Part shown: positions 1 through 7,668 of the stretch, one piece after another
Layout of the letters: every line of letters begins with the position of its first letter
Numbering within the stretch: the stretch's first letter is position 1
Assembly: GCA_934678955.1 (NCBI GenBank)
Contig: CAKUSI010000040.1
Span: forward strand, 1-18,602
Origin: an uncultured Austwickia sp.
Lineage (GTDB): Bacteria > Actinomycetota > Actinomycetes > Actinomycetales > Dermatophilaceae
Direction of reading: 5' to 3'
Length of the DNA: 18,602 nt
Translations under genes and position numbers: made by a program
The notes under the pieces: model-generated
Told to the model about the DNA's origin: nothing
Seen by the model: the letters and a program-made list of their open reading frames with translations, nothing else
The model's database searches: none

Positions 1-496
1 AGTTCTGACCTGAGGCGAGGTACACGGTCTCGGCGCCCGTCGGGTAGGTGCGCTCCGACAGCAGGGCTGCCGTCTCGAAGCGGTTGTCCCCCGCGATCAC
101 GCTCGGTTCGACGCCGGTCTCCTTGAGTTCGTCGACCACGACCTGCCCCACGGCGGCGTCGCCGCCGAGCACGACGATGCGCGCGGGCTTCAAGCGCTCC
201 AGCTCGGCCTGGATCGGGGCAGGTACGGCGTTGGGGCGCACCAGGAGCACCGGAGCGTTCTGCTGGGCAGCCACCGCGCCCCCGGCCAGGGCATCGGCGT
301 ACCCCTGACCCGAAGCGACGTAGACGGTGCCGCCCGTCTTGGCGAAGTCGGCGGAGATCTTGGCGGAGGTGTCGTAGCGGTTTTCACCCGCGAGGCGGGC
401 ACTTTCGGCCTGGGCGGTGGTGGCGAGCCCCGCCACCAGCAGGGTGGTCACCCCGACGGTGGCAACGGAGCAGCGAACAAGACGCTGTGCGCGCAT
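1..496 (-). CDS. Secreted CWB2 (cell wall binding repeat 2) protein, 3' end cut by the window
   Basis: This is the N-terminal 165 residues of an exported cell-wall-binding protein. A Sec signal peptide (positive MRAQRLVR, hydrophobic core about 11-26) ends at AQA/E near residue 30. The first CWB2 repeat spans about residues 34-126: it opens with RLAGENRYDTSA, has the core VASGQGYADALAGG and closes with IVVLGGDAAV. A second repeat starts near residue 134 (VIAGDNRFETAA) and is cut at ASGQN by the window edge. CWB2 modules normally contain three repeats and, in characterised Firmicutes proteins, bind anionic wall polymer non-covalently. The ATG at 496 has GAGAGGGA upstream and fits the signal peptide. 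The gene is divergent from the DUF6056 unit at 628. It is the first of four CWB2 proteins in the window. The missing part may carry a functional C-terminal domain that cannot be seen. Confidence 0.9.
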   Translation of the reverse strand, partial: MRAQRLVRCSVATVGVTTLLVAGLATTAQAESARLAGENRYDTSAKISADFAKTGGTVYVASGQGYADALAGGAVAAQQNAPVLLVRPNAVPAPIQAELERLKPARIVVLGGDAAVGQVVVDELKETGVEPSVIAGDNRFETAALLSERTYPTGAETVYLASGQN

Positions 497-544
497 GAGA
501 AACTTCCCTCTCGTGTCGAGACCGGGGCAACTGCGCTCCGGCTA

Positions 545-557
545 GACATATCATGTC
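545..557. promoter_or_regulatory. Dyad in the divergent intergenic region between the CWB2 gene and the DUF6056 unit
   Basis: A perfect inverted repeat, GACAT-atc-ATGTC, lies in the 131-bp gap between the divergent starts at 496 and 628. It is an AT-rich island in GC-rich surroundings. It contains TATCAT at 549-554, a -10-like hexamer on the + strand, but no convincing -35 is seen at 17-18 bp. It could be an operator or part of a promoter for either gene. I did not find the same dyad upstream of the other CWB2 genes, so it is not a shared regulon site within this window. Confidence 0.3.
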
Positions 558-627
558 ACGGCGAGGAGGGCACCGAGAGGTTCGGCGCGCTTGCCCTTGA
601 CGATCCGGAGACCACAGGGGGTTCAGC

Positions 628-1998
628 ATGGCTCAGATGGCGCGGCGCGCTGCTCCGGTGGGGCGATGGAGCCGCTTGATCTTGTATGCCGTCGTCTTCC
701 TCCTCATCTTTCGCCTGAATCAGATGACGGACTACACCTCTGACGACTTCAGCTACCACTTCTTCTACGCGTCACGCGTGCCCACCGATGACACGCGGCT
801 GTTGACAGGTCCCTTCGACGTCCTCGGTTCGGTCGCATCCCACTACATGGTCCAGAACGGACGGATTCTCTCCCATGCCCTGCTCCAGTGGGTCTGCTTG
901 TTCGACAAGGGGGTCTTTGACATCGTCAACACGATCGCCTTCCTGGTGACGGGTCGGCTGGTCGCCCGACACATCGTGGGGCGTCGGCCCATCCCTGTCG
1001 CGCTCGAGGCGTTGGCTTTCGTGTCGCTCTTCCTGTTCATTCCATATTTCGGGCAATCGGTGCTGTGGATGTCGGGGGCGGCCAACTACCTGTGGATGGC
1101 GGCGGTGACCCTGGCCACGCTGCTGCCGTACCGTCTCCACGAGCGGACCTCGGGCCATCAGATGTGGCTCGTGCCCGCGATGCTGGTCCTCGGGCTGATC
1201 GGGGGCAGCACCAACGAGAACAGCGCCGGCGCATGGATCCTCATGGCTCTCCTCTTCATGGTCACGTGGCTGAGGACCGGCGTCGGTGTTCCCCTCTGGG
1301 CGGGGGCAGGCGTGGTGGGCGCCTGCATCGGCCTCTACGTCCAACTCGCTTCGCCGGGCAACCACATCCGGGCCGAGCGGTTGGGCGGCACGACCGACCT
1401 CGCGACGATCCTGGCCAACGGGCCCTACATCCTGAAGATCGCCGCGGAGACCTCCGGACTACTGCTGGCGGTGACCGTCGTGGCCGCCCTGTTGCGCCGC
1501 CGAAGGATGGGGCGCTGGGACGCGGCAACCACCCTGGCGACGTGCTACGCGTTGGCGGGGCTGGCGTCCGGGTTCATCATGGTCGTGACCCCCACCATGC
1601 CCCACCGCTCATGGGTCTGGACCGTGCTGTTCCTCCTGATCGGGATTGGTGGGCTGCTCCTGGAACCGCTCCCCAGTAGGCGGCAGTCCACGCGCCTCAG
1701 GATCGCCCTCGCGGCCCTCGCTGGCATCGCAATCGTGGTGTACGTGCAGGCCTACGGGTCCATCCACCAGACTCACCAGGAGGTCGCTGCCGAGCTCCGC
1801 ACGGTGGCAGAAGCCAAGGAACGCGGAATCAACGACGTGGTGGTCACCAAGTTCCGCCAACCAAGCAACACGTACAACGCCCTCGCTTTCACGCCGAATC
1901 TGCGCGCCGAGCCGGACGCGGTGGTGAACCGCTGGTTCGCGCGCTTCTACGGCATCAACTCCGTGACGGTCGACAACCCGGAAGAGGTCTACCGTTGA
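628..1998 (+). CDS. Polytopic membrane protein, DUF6056-like (possible GT-C-type glycosyltransferase)
   Basis: This 456-residue integral membrane protein has about ten hydrophobic segments, the first at residues 17-30. Landmarks resemble the DUF6056 family as I remember it: SDD at 38-40 just after TM1, QNGRI at 76-80, WMSGAANYLW at 147-156, TNEN at 195-198, ASPGNHIR at 241-248 and MPHRSW at 324-329. A soluble tail ends in a segment containing VVVTKF and YGINSV. The acidic pair in the first outer loop and the overall plan recall GT-C glycosyltransferases that use polyprenyl-phosphate sugars on the outer membrane face; that role is inference, not demonstrated. The ATG at 628 has AGGGGG at 616-621, spacing 6. 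It is the first gene of the + strand unit and is followed 35 bp later by the deacetylase. A paralogue with the same motif order lies at 14126-15667. Confidence 0.8.
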   Translation: MAQMARRAAPVGRWSRLILYAVVFLLIFRLNQMTDYTSDDFSYHFFYASRVPTDDTRLLTGPFDVLGSVASHYMVQNGRILSHALLQWVCLFDKGVFDIVNTIAFLVTGRLVARHIVGRRPIPVALEALAFVSLFLFIPYFGQSVLWMSGAANYLWMAAVTLATLLPYRLHERTSGHQMWLVPAMLVLGLIGGSTNENSAGAWILMALLFMVTWLRTGVGVPLWAGAGVVGACIGLYVQLASPGNHIRAERLGGTTDLATILANGPYILKIAAETSGLLLAVTVVAALLRRRRMGRWDAATTLATCYALAGLASGFIMVVTPTMPHRSWVWTVLFLLIGIGGLLLEPLPSRRQSTRLRIALAALAGIAIVVYVQAYGSIHQTHQEVAAELRTVAEAKERGINDVVVTKFRQPSNTYNALAFTPNLRAEPDAVVNRWFARFYGINSVTVDNPEEVYR

Positions 1999-2033
1999 CG
2001 AAAGGTCCGGGCGTGGGCCCGTAGGGAGTCGAG

Positions 2034-2975
2034 GTGGCTAGACTGCGGGGGGTGTCCAACAGGGTGACGGCGGCGGCGGGCGCGAAGCGCCTGGTGACGC
2101 GTGCACTCAACCCGCTGGCACGCTTCGTCAATCGTGTAGTGCTCACCCGACGCTATCGGTCCTTGGCCACGAAGGTGCGTCCTCTCCCCGTCCCCGACTT
2201 CGAAGGGCCCCTGTTGCTGGTCTTTCCCCACGTGGATGACGAGGTCATTGCGCTCGGTGGGCTCCTCATGGCGTGGCAACGCCACGGCATCGCGATCGAT
2301 TTGGTCTACACCACGGACAGCAGCGCTGGTGGGACGGGGCACACCCCAGAAGAGCGTGCCGCGACGCGTCTGGCTGAGGCTCAGGAGTTGCAACGGTGCA
2401 CGGGCATCCGCTCGGTGACTGTGCTGTCAGGTGTCAACGAGAAGTTGATCGCAGCGAGGGCGCAGGTGACCCGTGAGCTCTCGGCACTCATCGACGCGAA
2501 TCCGTACGAGGCCGTCTTCGCCGTCGGGCCAGTCGACGCCCACCACGAACACCGCACCTCGGCCGCGCTCATCGCCGACGCCCTCCTCACGGCCAGTTTC
2601 ACGGGGTCCGTCTTCGTCGGGGAGAACTCCTCCTTCCTGCCCGGGCACCTCATCACCCACGCGGCCGCCCTCACCCGCGCCCAACTCGGCGAGCGCGACC
2701 ACCTGTTCGAGGTCTTCGCCTCGCAGACCTCCATGGGGTTCGAGGTCTACCACGATGTGGCCCGCTCCCAGCGTCCCCTTGCACCCGGCGCCCACGCCGC
2801 CGAACTGTTCCACCAGACGGACGCCGCCGGGTTGAAGCGGCTCTGTGAGCGGGTTGAAGCGTCAGGACCGGAGGACGCCCTGAGGCACCGAATCGGAAAC
2901 TCATGGTCGTTGTGGAAGGTGCTCCGACAGCCCGATCCTGGTCTTCCCCCCACCCCACACAGCGAGGAGCCCTGA
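2034..2975 (+). CDS. PIG-L (LmbE-type) family N-deacetylase
   Basis: The protein has 313 residues. The metal-binding signature of the PIG-L/LmbE family is present as PHVDDE at residues 65-70 (most members have PHPDDE), followed by TTDSS at 93-97 and a second metal motif, VDAHHEHR, at 167-174. The family removes N-acetyl groups from GlcNAc-containing lipids or small glycosides (GlcNAc-PI, MshB, teicoplanin-type substrates) using Zn2+. No signal peptide or membrane segment is evident, so a cytoplasmic enzyme acting on a lipid-linked or nucleotide-linked precursor is likely. The N-terminal ~50 residues are basic and not part of the catalytic core. The GTG start at 2034 is supported by AGGGAG at 2023-2028. 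It is followed after one base by the next gene. With the two acyltransferases downstream it suggests deacetylation followed by re-acylation. The exact substrate is unknown. Confidence 0.88.
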   Translation: MARLRGVSNRVTAAAGAKRLVTRALNPLARFVNRVVLTRRYRSLATKVRPLPVPDFEGPLLLVFPHVDDEVIALGGLLMAWQRHGIAIDLVYTTDSSAGGTGHTPEERAATRLAEAQELQRCTGIRSVTVLSGVNEKLIAARAQVTRELSALIDANPYEAVFAVGPVDAHHEHRTSAALIADALLTASFTGSVFVGENSSFLPGHLITHAAALTRAQLGERDHLFEVFASQTSMGFEVYHDVARSQRPLAPGAHAAELFHQTDAAGLKRLCERVEASGPEDALRHRIGNSWSLWKVLRQPDPGLPPTPHSEEP

Positions 2976-2976
2976 C

Positions 2977-4029
2977 GTGGAGACGCGCATCATCACGTCC
3001 GACAGCGATCTGGCCGCACTGGCCAGCCCGTGGGAGGCGCTGGAGCGGGCAGTGCCATCGCTCCGGCCCCAGTCGCGGTACGGGTACGTATCCGCCTGGG
3101 CCAAGCAGCGCGGGCCGCATGAGCTCCACGTGGTCGTCGCCGAGGACCACGGGGAACTCGTCGGGGTCCTCCCCCTGATGATCGCAACACGCACCGCAGG
3201 GCCACTTCGATGGCGTCAGTTGGAGTTCGTCACCGAGGGCGACCACCGTGACATCATCGTCGATGACCGTCGCGTGTCAGCGAGCACCACGACGAAGGTC
3301 CTTCTCACCAGCGCCCTCGAGAGCGCTCCCGATCTCCGTCGGGTCAGCCTGCGCTACCTACCGGCCGATTCGCCCCTGACCCACCACCTGTTTCGGTCAG
3401 GGCCACTGAACCGCAGCCTGCGACCGCTGGTCGAGCACCCGCGGGTTGACCTTACGGCGTACCGTGACTTCGCCGCGTTCCGTCGAACCCTGCCGCGTAG
3501 TTCGTTGACTGCCCTGAACAAGATGCGCCGCGAGTTGGGTCTGACTGTGGCGGAGGTGTCGCCCGTCCCCGCCGATCTCTACGACGAATGCGTCGCGCTC
3601 CACCGCCGGGAGAAGGACGTGCTCGTCGCCCAGCACGGACGCCGTGAACGTCGCTCGCTCTTCGAGGACGTGCGTCGCGCAACCGTCTACCGGTCACTGG
3701 TCGTGGGCAACCCGCAGGCGTCGGCCTTCACGGCTCATTCACAGGACGGTGACCTGCTGTTCTACGAACTCGCGTGGCGTCGGGGTCGTGATGTCTGGGC
3801 CTGGAACACCGCCTACGAACCGGACGCGGGGAAGCACCGACCATCGAGAGCACGCATCGCGATGCTGGAAGAGCTCTTCGCACGGGGCGACACCGACGCC
3901 TACGACTTGGGTGCGGGCCGGTACCCGTGGAAGTTCGAGCTGACCCGCCACTTCAGCCTCAGCTACGAGGCAACGTGGTGGATCGGAGACGATCCGTTGG
4001 CTCGCGTCCTGCGGCGTGTTCGGCCATGA
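2977..4029 (+). CDS. FemAB/CelD-like GNAT-fold acyltransferase
   Basis: The protein has 350 residues and the two-half layout of the 'GNAT family / cellulose biosynthesis CelD' group related to FemAB. An N-terminal half (about 1-150) contains VVVAEDHGELVGVLPLM and the downstream FVTEGDHRDIIV segment. A C-terminal acyltransferase half (about 160-335) contains the basic helix RSSLTALNKMRRELG, the strand LLFYELAWRRGRDVWAWNTA and the final YDLGAGRYPWKFELTRHF motif. Family members transfer acyl or aminoacyl groups in envelope polysaccharide, lipid or peptidoglycan pathways. No membrane segment is seen. The GTG at 2977 follows the deacetylase stop by one base and has GAGGAG at 2964-2969, which lies inside the upstream gene; the two are translationally linked. 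The stop overlaps the next start as ATGA. A role in re-acylating an amino sugar freed by the PIG-L enzyme is inference. Confidence 0.8.
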   Translation: METRIITSDSDLAALASPWEALERAVPSLRPQSRYGYVSAWAKQRGPHELHVVVAEDHGELVGVLPLMIATRTAGPLRWRQLEFVTEGDHRDIIVDDRRVSASTTTKVLLTSALESAPDLRRVSLRYLPADSPLTHHLFRSGPLNRSLRPLVEHPRVDLTAYRDFAAFRRTLPRSSLTALNKMRRELGLTVAEVSPVPADLYDECVALHRREKDVLVAQHGRRERRSLFEDVRRATVYRSLVVGNPQASAFTAHSQDGDLLFYELAWRRGRDVWAWNTAYEPDAGKHRPSRARIAMLEELFARGDTDAYDLGAGRYPWKFELTRHFSLSYEATWWIGDDPLARVLRRVRP

Positions 4030-4670
4030 AGGGCCGCGGTGTGGCGCGGCGCGCCCTGGAGGCCGTCGTGCTGGTCTCGCACCTGTCAGCACGCTCGACC
4101 TCCTCAACGGCGGCACGCGTGGCGGAGGGGTATGTGGTCCGAGAGGCGACCGGTGCGGACCTCGCCCGCCTGGCCGCCGACCTGGGGCACGAGATCACGC
4201 CTCGCAAGGTGGCGCTGATCCACGAGCGTGCCGGTAACCAGCGCTATGCCGTTTTCGTGGCCAGCACGCTGTCGGGTGAAATCTGTGGGTTCGGGCAGAT
4301 CGAGTTCGGACGCATCCGAGACGAGCACTTGTCGCTGCACCTGGGTGCGGCGCCAGAAGTGGCCCACCTGATCGACGACTACGTGGGGGTTCGTCACCGC
4401 GGCCACCGCCTCCAGGCGGCCCTCGTCACCGCCAGAATCCAGCACGCCCATGCCCGGGGTTCATCCATCATGACGGTGCTCGTCGAGGCCTCCAATCGCG
4501 CCTCCCGTGCCTCGATGGGCCGGGCCGGGTTCAGGCCGGCGTTCCGGGTGCTCACCCTCCGCACCCCGTGGTGGAAGCACAGTTGGGCACTGTGCCGTGA
4601 CCCCCGCGCCCGCATCACCCACACGGCGGGGTCCCCGGGCCGATACCCGGAGACCCCGCCGACCACGTAG
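4026..4670 (+). CDS. GNAT-family N-acetyltransferase
   Basis: The protein has 214 residues. The GNAT core runs from about residue 36 (YVVREATGADLARLAADLG) to about 178. The acetyl-CoA binding segment is VGVRHRGHRLQAALV at 120-134, matching the family (R/Q)xxGx(G/A)-type loop. The next conserved strand and helix (TVLVEASNRASRASMGRAGF) end with the usual GF element. The start is the ATG that overlaps the upstream TGA (ATGA), indicating translational coupling; no strong ribosome binding site is visible. The first ~30 residues are outside the fold, so a later GTG at 4119 is possible. The last ~15 residues (proline-rich) are encoded by a strong hairpin, so they may be a by-product of the terminator. 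It is the last gene of the + strand unit and convergent with the CWB2 gene at 4686. The acceptor is unknown. Confidence 0.78.
   Translation: MKGRGVARRALEAVVLVSHLSARSTSSTAARVAEGYVVREATGADLARLAADLGHEITPRKVALIHERAGNQRYAVFVASTLSGEICGFGQIEFGRIRDEHLSLHLGAAPEVAHLIDDYVGVRHRGHRLQAALVTARIQHAHARGSSIMTVLVEASNRASRASMGRAGFRPAFRVLTLRTPWWKHSWALCRDPRARITHTAGSPGRYPETPPTT
4625..4660. terminator. GC-rich hairpin at the convergent junction, overlapping a coding 3' end
   Basis: A 9-bp outer stem (GGCGGGGTC with GACCCCGCC), one unpaired position on each side, and a 5-bp inner stem (CCGGG with CCCGG) surround a 6-base loop. It lies just before the GNAT stop at 4668 and between two convergent genes, so it could end transcripts from both sides. 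No T-tract follows on either strand. Confidence 0.55.
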
Positions 4671-4685
4671 GGGATCAGGTGGCGA

Positions 4686-6047
4686 TCACACCGTGTAGCT
4701 GGTGCCCAATGCTCGGTTCAGGTCCGGCAGGGCGTTCTTGATCCGCTGCCGCGCCCCTGCGTAGGCGGTCTGAGCGACCGGAGCATTGTCGCGGGCGGCA
4801 TAGACGGCGTTGACGTCTGCCTTGATCGCTGCGAGCGTCTCGGCACACATGCCCGGGGCGCCGTGGAAGGCCAGGCTGTTCGCGGCCGAGTTCAGCGTGT
4901 CGATGTTGCCGCTGAAACCAGGCCTGGTGGCGATCGCGTCATCAAGCTCACGCACGCCAGCCACGAGGTTGGACAGCGCCTCCTTGGCCGCCGATGCGTC
5001 ATAGTTCTGGATGATCGTGCAGCCCGACGGCGGGTTTACCGGCGTGACCACCGGAGCCGTCACGCAGTCCGGCAGGCCCTTCAGGACCACGTCCGAAACG
5101 GCGCCGACGCCACCGAGGGCGACCACCTTGGTGGCCCCCAATCGCTTGACTTCCGCACAGACGGCGGGCGTGTGCGCATCCTTGCGTACGAGGAGGATGG
5201 GGGCTTGACCTGCTGCCAGCGCGGCACCGGAGAGGGCGTCGGGGAAGTCGTTCCCGCTCGCGACGTACGCGACATCGGATGTCGGGAAGGCCGACGCGGA
5301 GACGGCGACGGCGGTCGCGTAGCGATCGGCGCCTTCCAAGCGCTTGACGTCGATGGTGCGGGCCTTCAACCCGTCAGTCACGCTGGCGGCGATCGCGGCC
5401 GCGCCGCCCAGCACCGTCACGTTCTTGACCCCCAGCGCGCGGACGGAGGCGTCGGTGGCGGCCGGCAGGTCGGCCGGGCGGGTGAGGAGCACCGGCGCCT
5501 TGGCCTTGACCGCCGCCGACGCCCCGGCAAGGGCGTCGGGGAAGGTCGTCCCGGCTGCAAGGAATGCCGAACCGGCACCATCGGGGAAGGCATAGGCGGC
5601 AACCTTCGCGGCCGTCTCGTAGCGGTCTGCCCCCTGCAGGACGTTCACGTCGGCAATCGCCTTGAGCTGGTCGACCACCTCCGGGCGGACAGCTGCCGAA
5701 CCACCGAGGACGACGATCGAGCTGGGGCCGAGGCGGGTGATCTCGGCCTTCACGGTCTCGGGCAGCGTGGCGGCTCGCGTCAACAGCAGGGGCGCACCCT
5801 TGGCACCCGCGGCAGCCCCACCTGCGAGCGCGTCGGGGAAGTTCTCGCCCGAGGCGACGAACAACAGGGACGCCTTCCCGGGGAACCCCTTCTGGCTGAT
5901 GGCGACCGCGGTCGCGTACCTGTCGTCACCCGCAATGCGATCGTGGGTGACGGTCGCGCCGTGGGCCGGTGCGGCAGCGGCCATGACGGAAACGGCCAAG
6001 GCTGCGGCGAGTGCCCCCGCCGCAGTGCGTTGGGCGGAAAAGAACAT
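4686..6047 (-). CDS. Secreted CWB2 protein with an unassigned helical C-terminal domain
   Basis: The protein has 453 residues. The signal peptide ends near residue 30 (APAHG/A). Three complete CWB2 repeats follow at about 36-130, 136-228 and 236-327. Each opens with a (A/E)GADRY(A/E)TA-like motif (DRIAGDDRYATA in the first), has a central (F/Y)(V/L)A(S/A)G..FPDAL(A/S)G and closes with V(V/A)LGG. A proline-rich linker at 330-342 leads to a ~110-residue, mostly helical domain (343-453) with Cys343 and Cys401, which I do not recognise. Cys297 and Cys328 may pair in the third repeat. CWB2 triplets attach proteins non-covalently to wall polymer; the C-terminal domain would then be displayed at the surface. 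The ATG at 6047 has AAGGAG at 6055-6060 with 7-base spacing, better than the upstream ATG. A -10-like TATGGT lies at 6085-6090. It is convergent with the GNAT gene. Confidence 0.92.
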   Translation of the reverse strand: MFFSAQRTAAGALAAALAVSVMAAAAPAHGATVTHDRIAGDDRYATAVAISQKGFPGKASLLFVASGENFPDALAGGAAAGAKGAPLLLTRAATLPETVKAEITRLGPSSIVVLGGSAAVRPEVVDQLKAIADVNVLQGADRYETAAKVAAYAFPDGAGSAFLAAGTTFPDALAGASAAVKAKAPVLLTRPADLPAATDASVRALGVKNVTVLGGAAAIAASVTDGLKARTIDVKRLEGADRYATAVAVSASAFPTSDVAYVASGNDFPDALSGAALAAGQAPILLVRKDAHTPAVCAEVKRLGATKVVALGGVGAVSDVVLKGLPDCVTAPVVTPVNPPSGCTIIQNYDASAAKEALSNLVAGVRELDDAIATRPGFSGNIDTLNSAANSLAFHGAPGMCAETLAAIKADVNAVYAARDNAPVAQTAYAGARQRIKNALPDLNRALGTSYTV

Positions 6048-6084
6048 GGTGGTGCTCCTTATGGGGAACGGGGATCGTGGTAAC

Positions 6085-6090
6085 ACCATA
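6085..6090 (-). promoter_or_regulatory. Candidate -10 element for the CWB2 gene at 4686-6047
   Basis: TATGGT on the - strand lies 37 bases upstream of the ATG at 6047, in the short gap after the strong hairpin at 6143-6181. No good -35 is visible at 17-18 bp, so this is only a candidate. The hairpin just upstream makes an independent promoter here reasonable. Confidence 0.3.
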
Positions 6091-6142
6091 GTTGAACGGA
6101 GGGTGAGCCCGTCCGCTTTCCCAGCACCCGCGACCGTGAATG

Positions 6143-6181
6143 TCAGTAGCCCCCCGCCCAGGAAGGGCGGGGGGCTACTGA
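6143..6181 (-). terminator. Perfect 17-bp hairpin downstream of the CWB2-only gene
   Basis: TCAGTAGCCCCCCGCCC at 6143-6159 pairs without a mismatch with its complement at 6165-6181; the loop is 5 bases. It starts 38 bases after the stop of the upstream - strand gene (6220) and precedes the next gene's promoter region. The position and stability fit a transcription terminator or an mRNA 3'-end protector. There is no T-tract after the stem on the - strand (ACATTCACGG follows), which is common in high-GC actinobacteria. Confidence 0.75.
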
Positions 6182-6219
6182 TGTCAAATCAGTTGCAGGT
6201 CATGAACCTCAGGGGAGGA

Positions 6220-7668
6220 TCAGTAGTCCAGCAGCTTCTCGATGGCGTCGGTCACGCTCTTCTGCAGCGTGCCGGTGCCACCGAAGGTGAAGACGCGGTC
6301 GAGCTCGTCGACGTTGTCGTTGAGGTACTGAGCGGTGACCGGGGTAAGGCGGTCAGCGTGGCTCAGCAGCAGCGGGCCGTCAGAGTTGGCGATGTAGGCC
6401 GAGGCCACCAGCGCGTCAGCGTAGCTCTGACCCGAGACAACCGCGTAGTTCTTGGTGTCGAGGGTGTCGTCGGTGTTGTGCTGCTTGAAGGTGCCGCTGG
6501 CGGTGAGCGTCGCGGTCTCGTAGCGGTCCTTACCCACGAAGGACTTGGCGACGTTGATGTCAGCAGCCTTCAGGGCGCGGTCGGACGGGCCACCAACAGC
6601 GATGACCTCGTTCGTGTTGAAGTTCTGGAACGAAGCGTGCTCCGTCTGAGCGGCCCACAGCATGGTCAGAACCTCGGCCAGCTCGGTGGAGATGTCCTCC
6701 TTGACCTGCGAGGGGTCCTTGTCCATCCAAGCGCCCTGGTAGCCGGTCGCGCCGTAGGTGTCGCTCACCCAGTCGTTCAGGTTCCAGATGAAGCGCTCGG
6801 TGATGCCGCGGCGGTCCATGTCGTCACCATTGGTGAGCAGCACGATGCCGTCGTTGTGGGCAGCAGCCGCACCGGCAGCAAGGGCGTCGGGGAAGTTCTT
6901 GCCCGTGGTCACGTAGACGTTGGCGTTGTACTTGTTGGCGCCGGAGTCGATGCCGTACCAGCCGATGGTCACGCGAGCGATGTTGACGGCCGTCTCGTAG
7001 CGGTCGATGCCCTGGTAACGCAGGGTGTTCGGCTGATCGGACGTCTTGTCGATGATGTCGTCGACGGCGTTCTCGACGTCGTGCGACAGGGCCGCGGTGC
7101 CGCCCAGGATGTGAACGATGGTGCGGTCCTTGCCGTACTTCTGGGAAAGGCGCTTGATCTCGTTCTTGTTGCGGTCGTCGAGCTTGGCGGTCGGGTTGAT
7201 GAGCACCGGAGCGTCGAGCACGTCGGCCAGCGGGGTCGCCGCAAGCGCGTCGGCGTAGTCGTCGGAACGCGCGATGATGATGTTGACGTGGTCCGTCGTC
7301 TCGTCCGGGACCACGGTGCACGTGACCTGAACGAACTGGCCACCCTTGCCACCCTGCCAGAAGGTGAACTGCTGCTTGGCGCCCAGCGGCTGGTTGGTCT
7401 GCTGGTTGTGCTGCGGCGCGGTGGGGTTCTCGCACTGCCACTTGTTCGTCAGCAGCTTCTTGGTGCCCCAGTCGCGGCTCTGGGCGGCCTCGATGGCCGT
7501 GGAGATGCGGTCCTTGTCGGCGATGCGGTGCACGCCGGGCTCGTTGGTGACGTAAGCCGCCCACGGGTCGGCGTCGTCCTTCACCTGAGCGAAAGCGTTC
7601 GGCGCCATGGAGAGGGTGAGAGCGCCAGCTGCCAGAATGGCAAGTGCGCCACGAGTCTTGTTGCTCAT
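6220..7668 (-). CDS. Secreted CWB2-only surface protein with large insertions
   Basis: The protein has 482 residues. The signal peptide ends at AFA/Q near residue 27. The mature protein is one divergent CWB2 triplet with no added domain. Repeat 1 (about 46-205) begins VHRIADKDRIST and has core ARSDDYADALAA and end HILGG. Repeat 2 (about 217-366) has YQGIDRYETAVNIA, TTGKNFPDALAAG and IAVGG. Repeat 3 (about 376-478) has FVGKDRYETA, VSGQSYADALVAS and TFGG. Long insertions occupy about 65-125 (with Cys79 and Cys117) and 300-350. The composition is richer in Asn, Asp, Lys and Gln than its neighbours, and codons end almost entirely in C or G with strong preference for one form, suggesting high expression. 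The ATG at 7668 has AGGAGGT at 7677-7683. Possible roles are an abundant S-layer-like or wall-coating protein; this is inference. Confidence 0.88.
   Translation of the reverse strand: MSNKTRGALAILAAGALTLSMAPNAFAQVKDDADPWAAYVTNEPGVHRIADKDRISTAIEAAQSRDWGTKKLLTNKWQCENPTAPQHNQQTNQPLGAKQQFTFWQGGKGGQFVQVTCTVVPDETTDHVNIIIARSDDYADALAATPLADVLDAPVLINPTAKLDDRNKNEIKRLSQKYGKDRTIVHILGGTAALSHDVENAVDDIIDKTSDQPNTLRYQGIDRYETAVNIARVTIGWYGIDSGANKYNANVYVTTGKNFPDALAAGAAAAHNDGIVLLTNGDDMDRRGITERFIWNLNDWVSDTYGATGYQGAWMDKDPSQVKEDISTELAEVLTMLWAAQTEHASFQNFNTNEVIAVGGPSDRALKAADINVAKSFVGKDRYETATLTASGTFKQHNTDDTLDTKNYAVVSGQSYADALVASAYIANSDGPLLLSHADRLTPVTAQYLNDNVDELDRVFTFGGTGTLQKSVTDAIEKLLDY

Noticed and set aside
5220..5850. 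Recurring DNA words such as GGGCGTCGGGGAAG in the CWB2 genes, as possible direct repeats or a CRISPR-like array
   Set aside because: They encode the repeated FPDAL segment of each CWB2 repeat and are spaced at about 90 codons. They are protein-domain repeats, not an array or mobile repeat.
4863..6083. A 406-codon open frame on the + strand
   Set aside because: It is the antisense image of the CWB2 gene at 4686-6047, Arg/Gly-rich with no motif.
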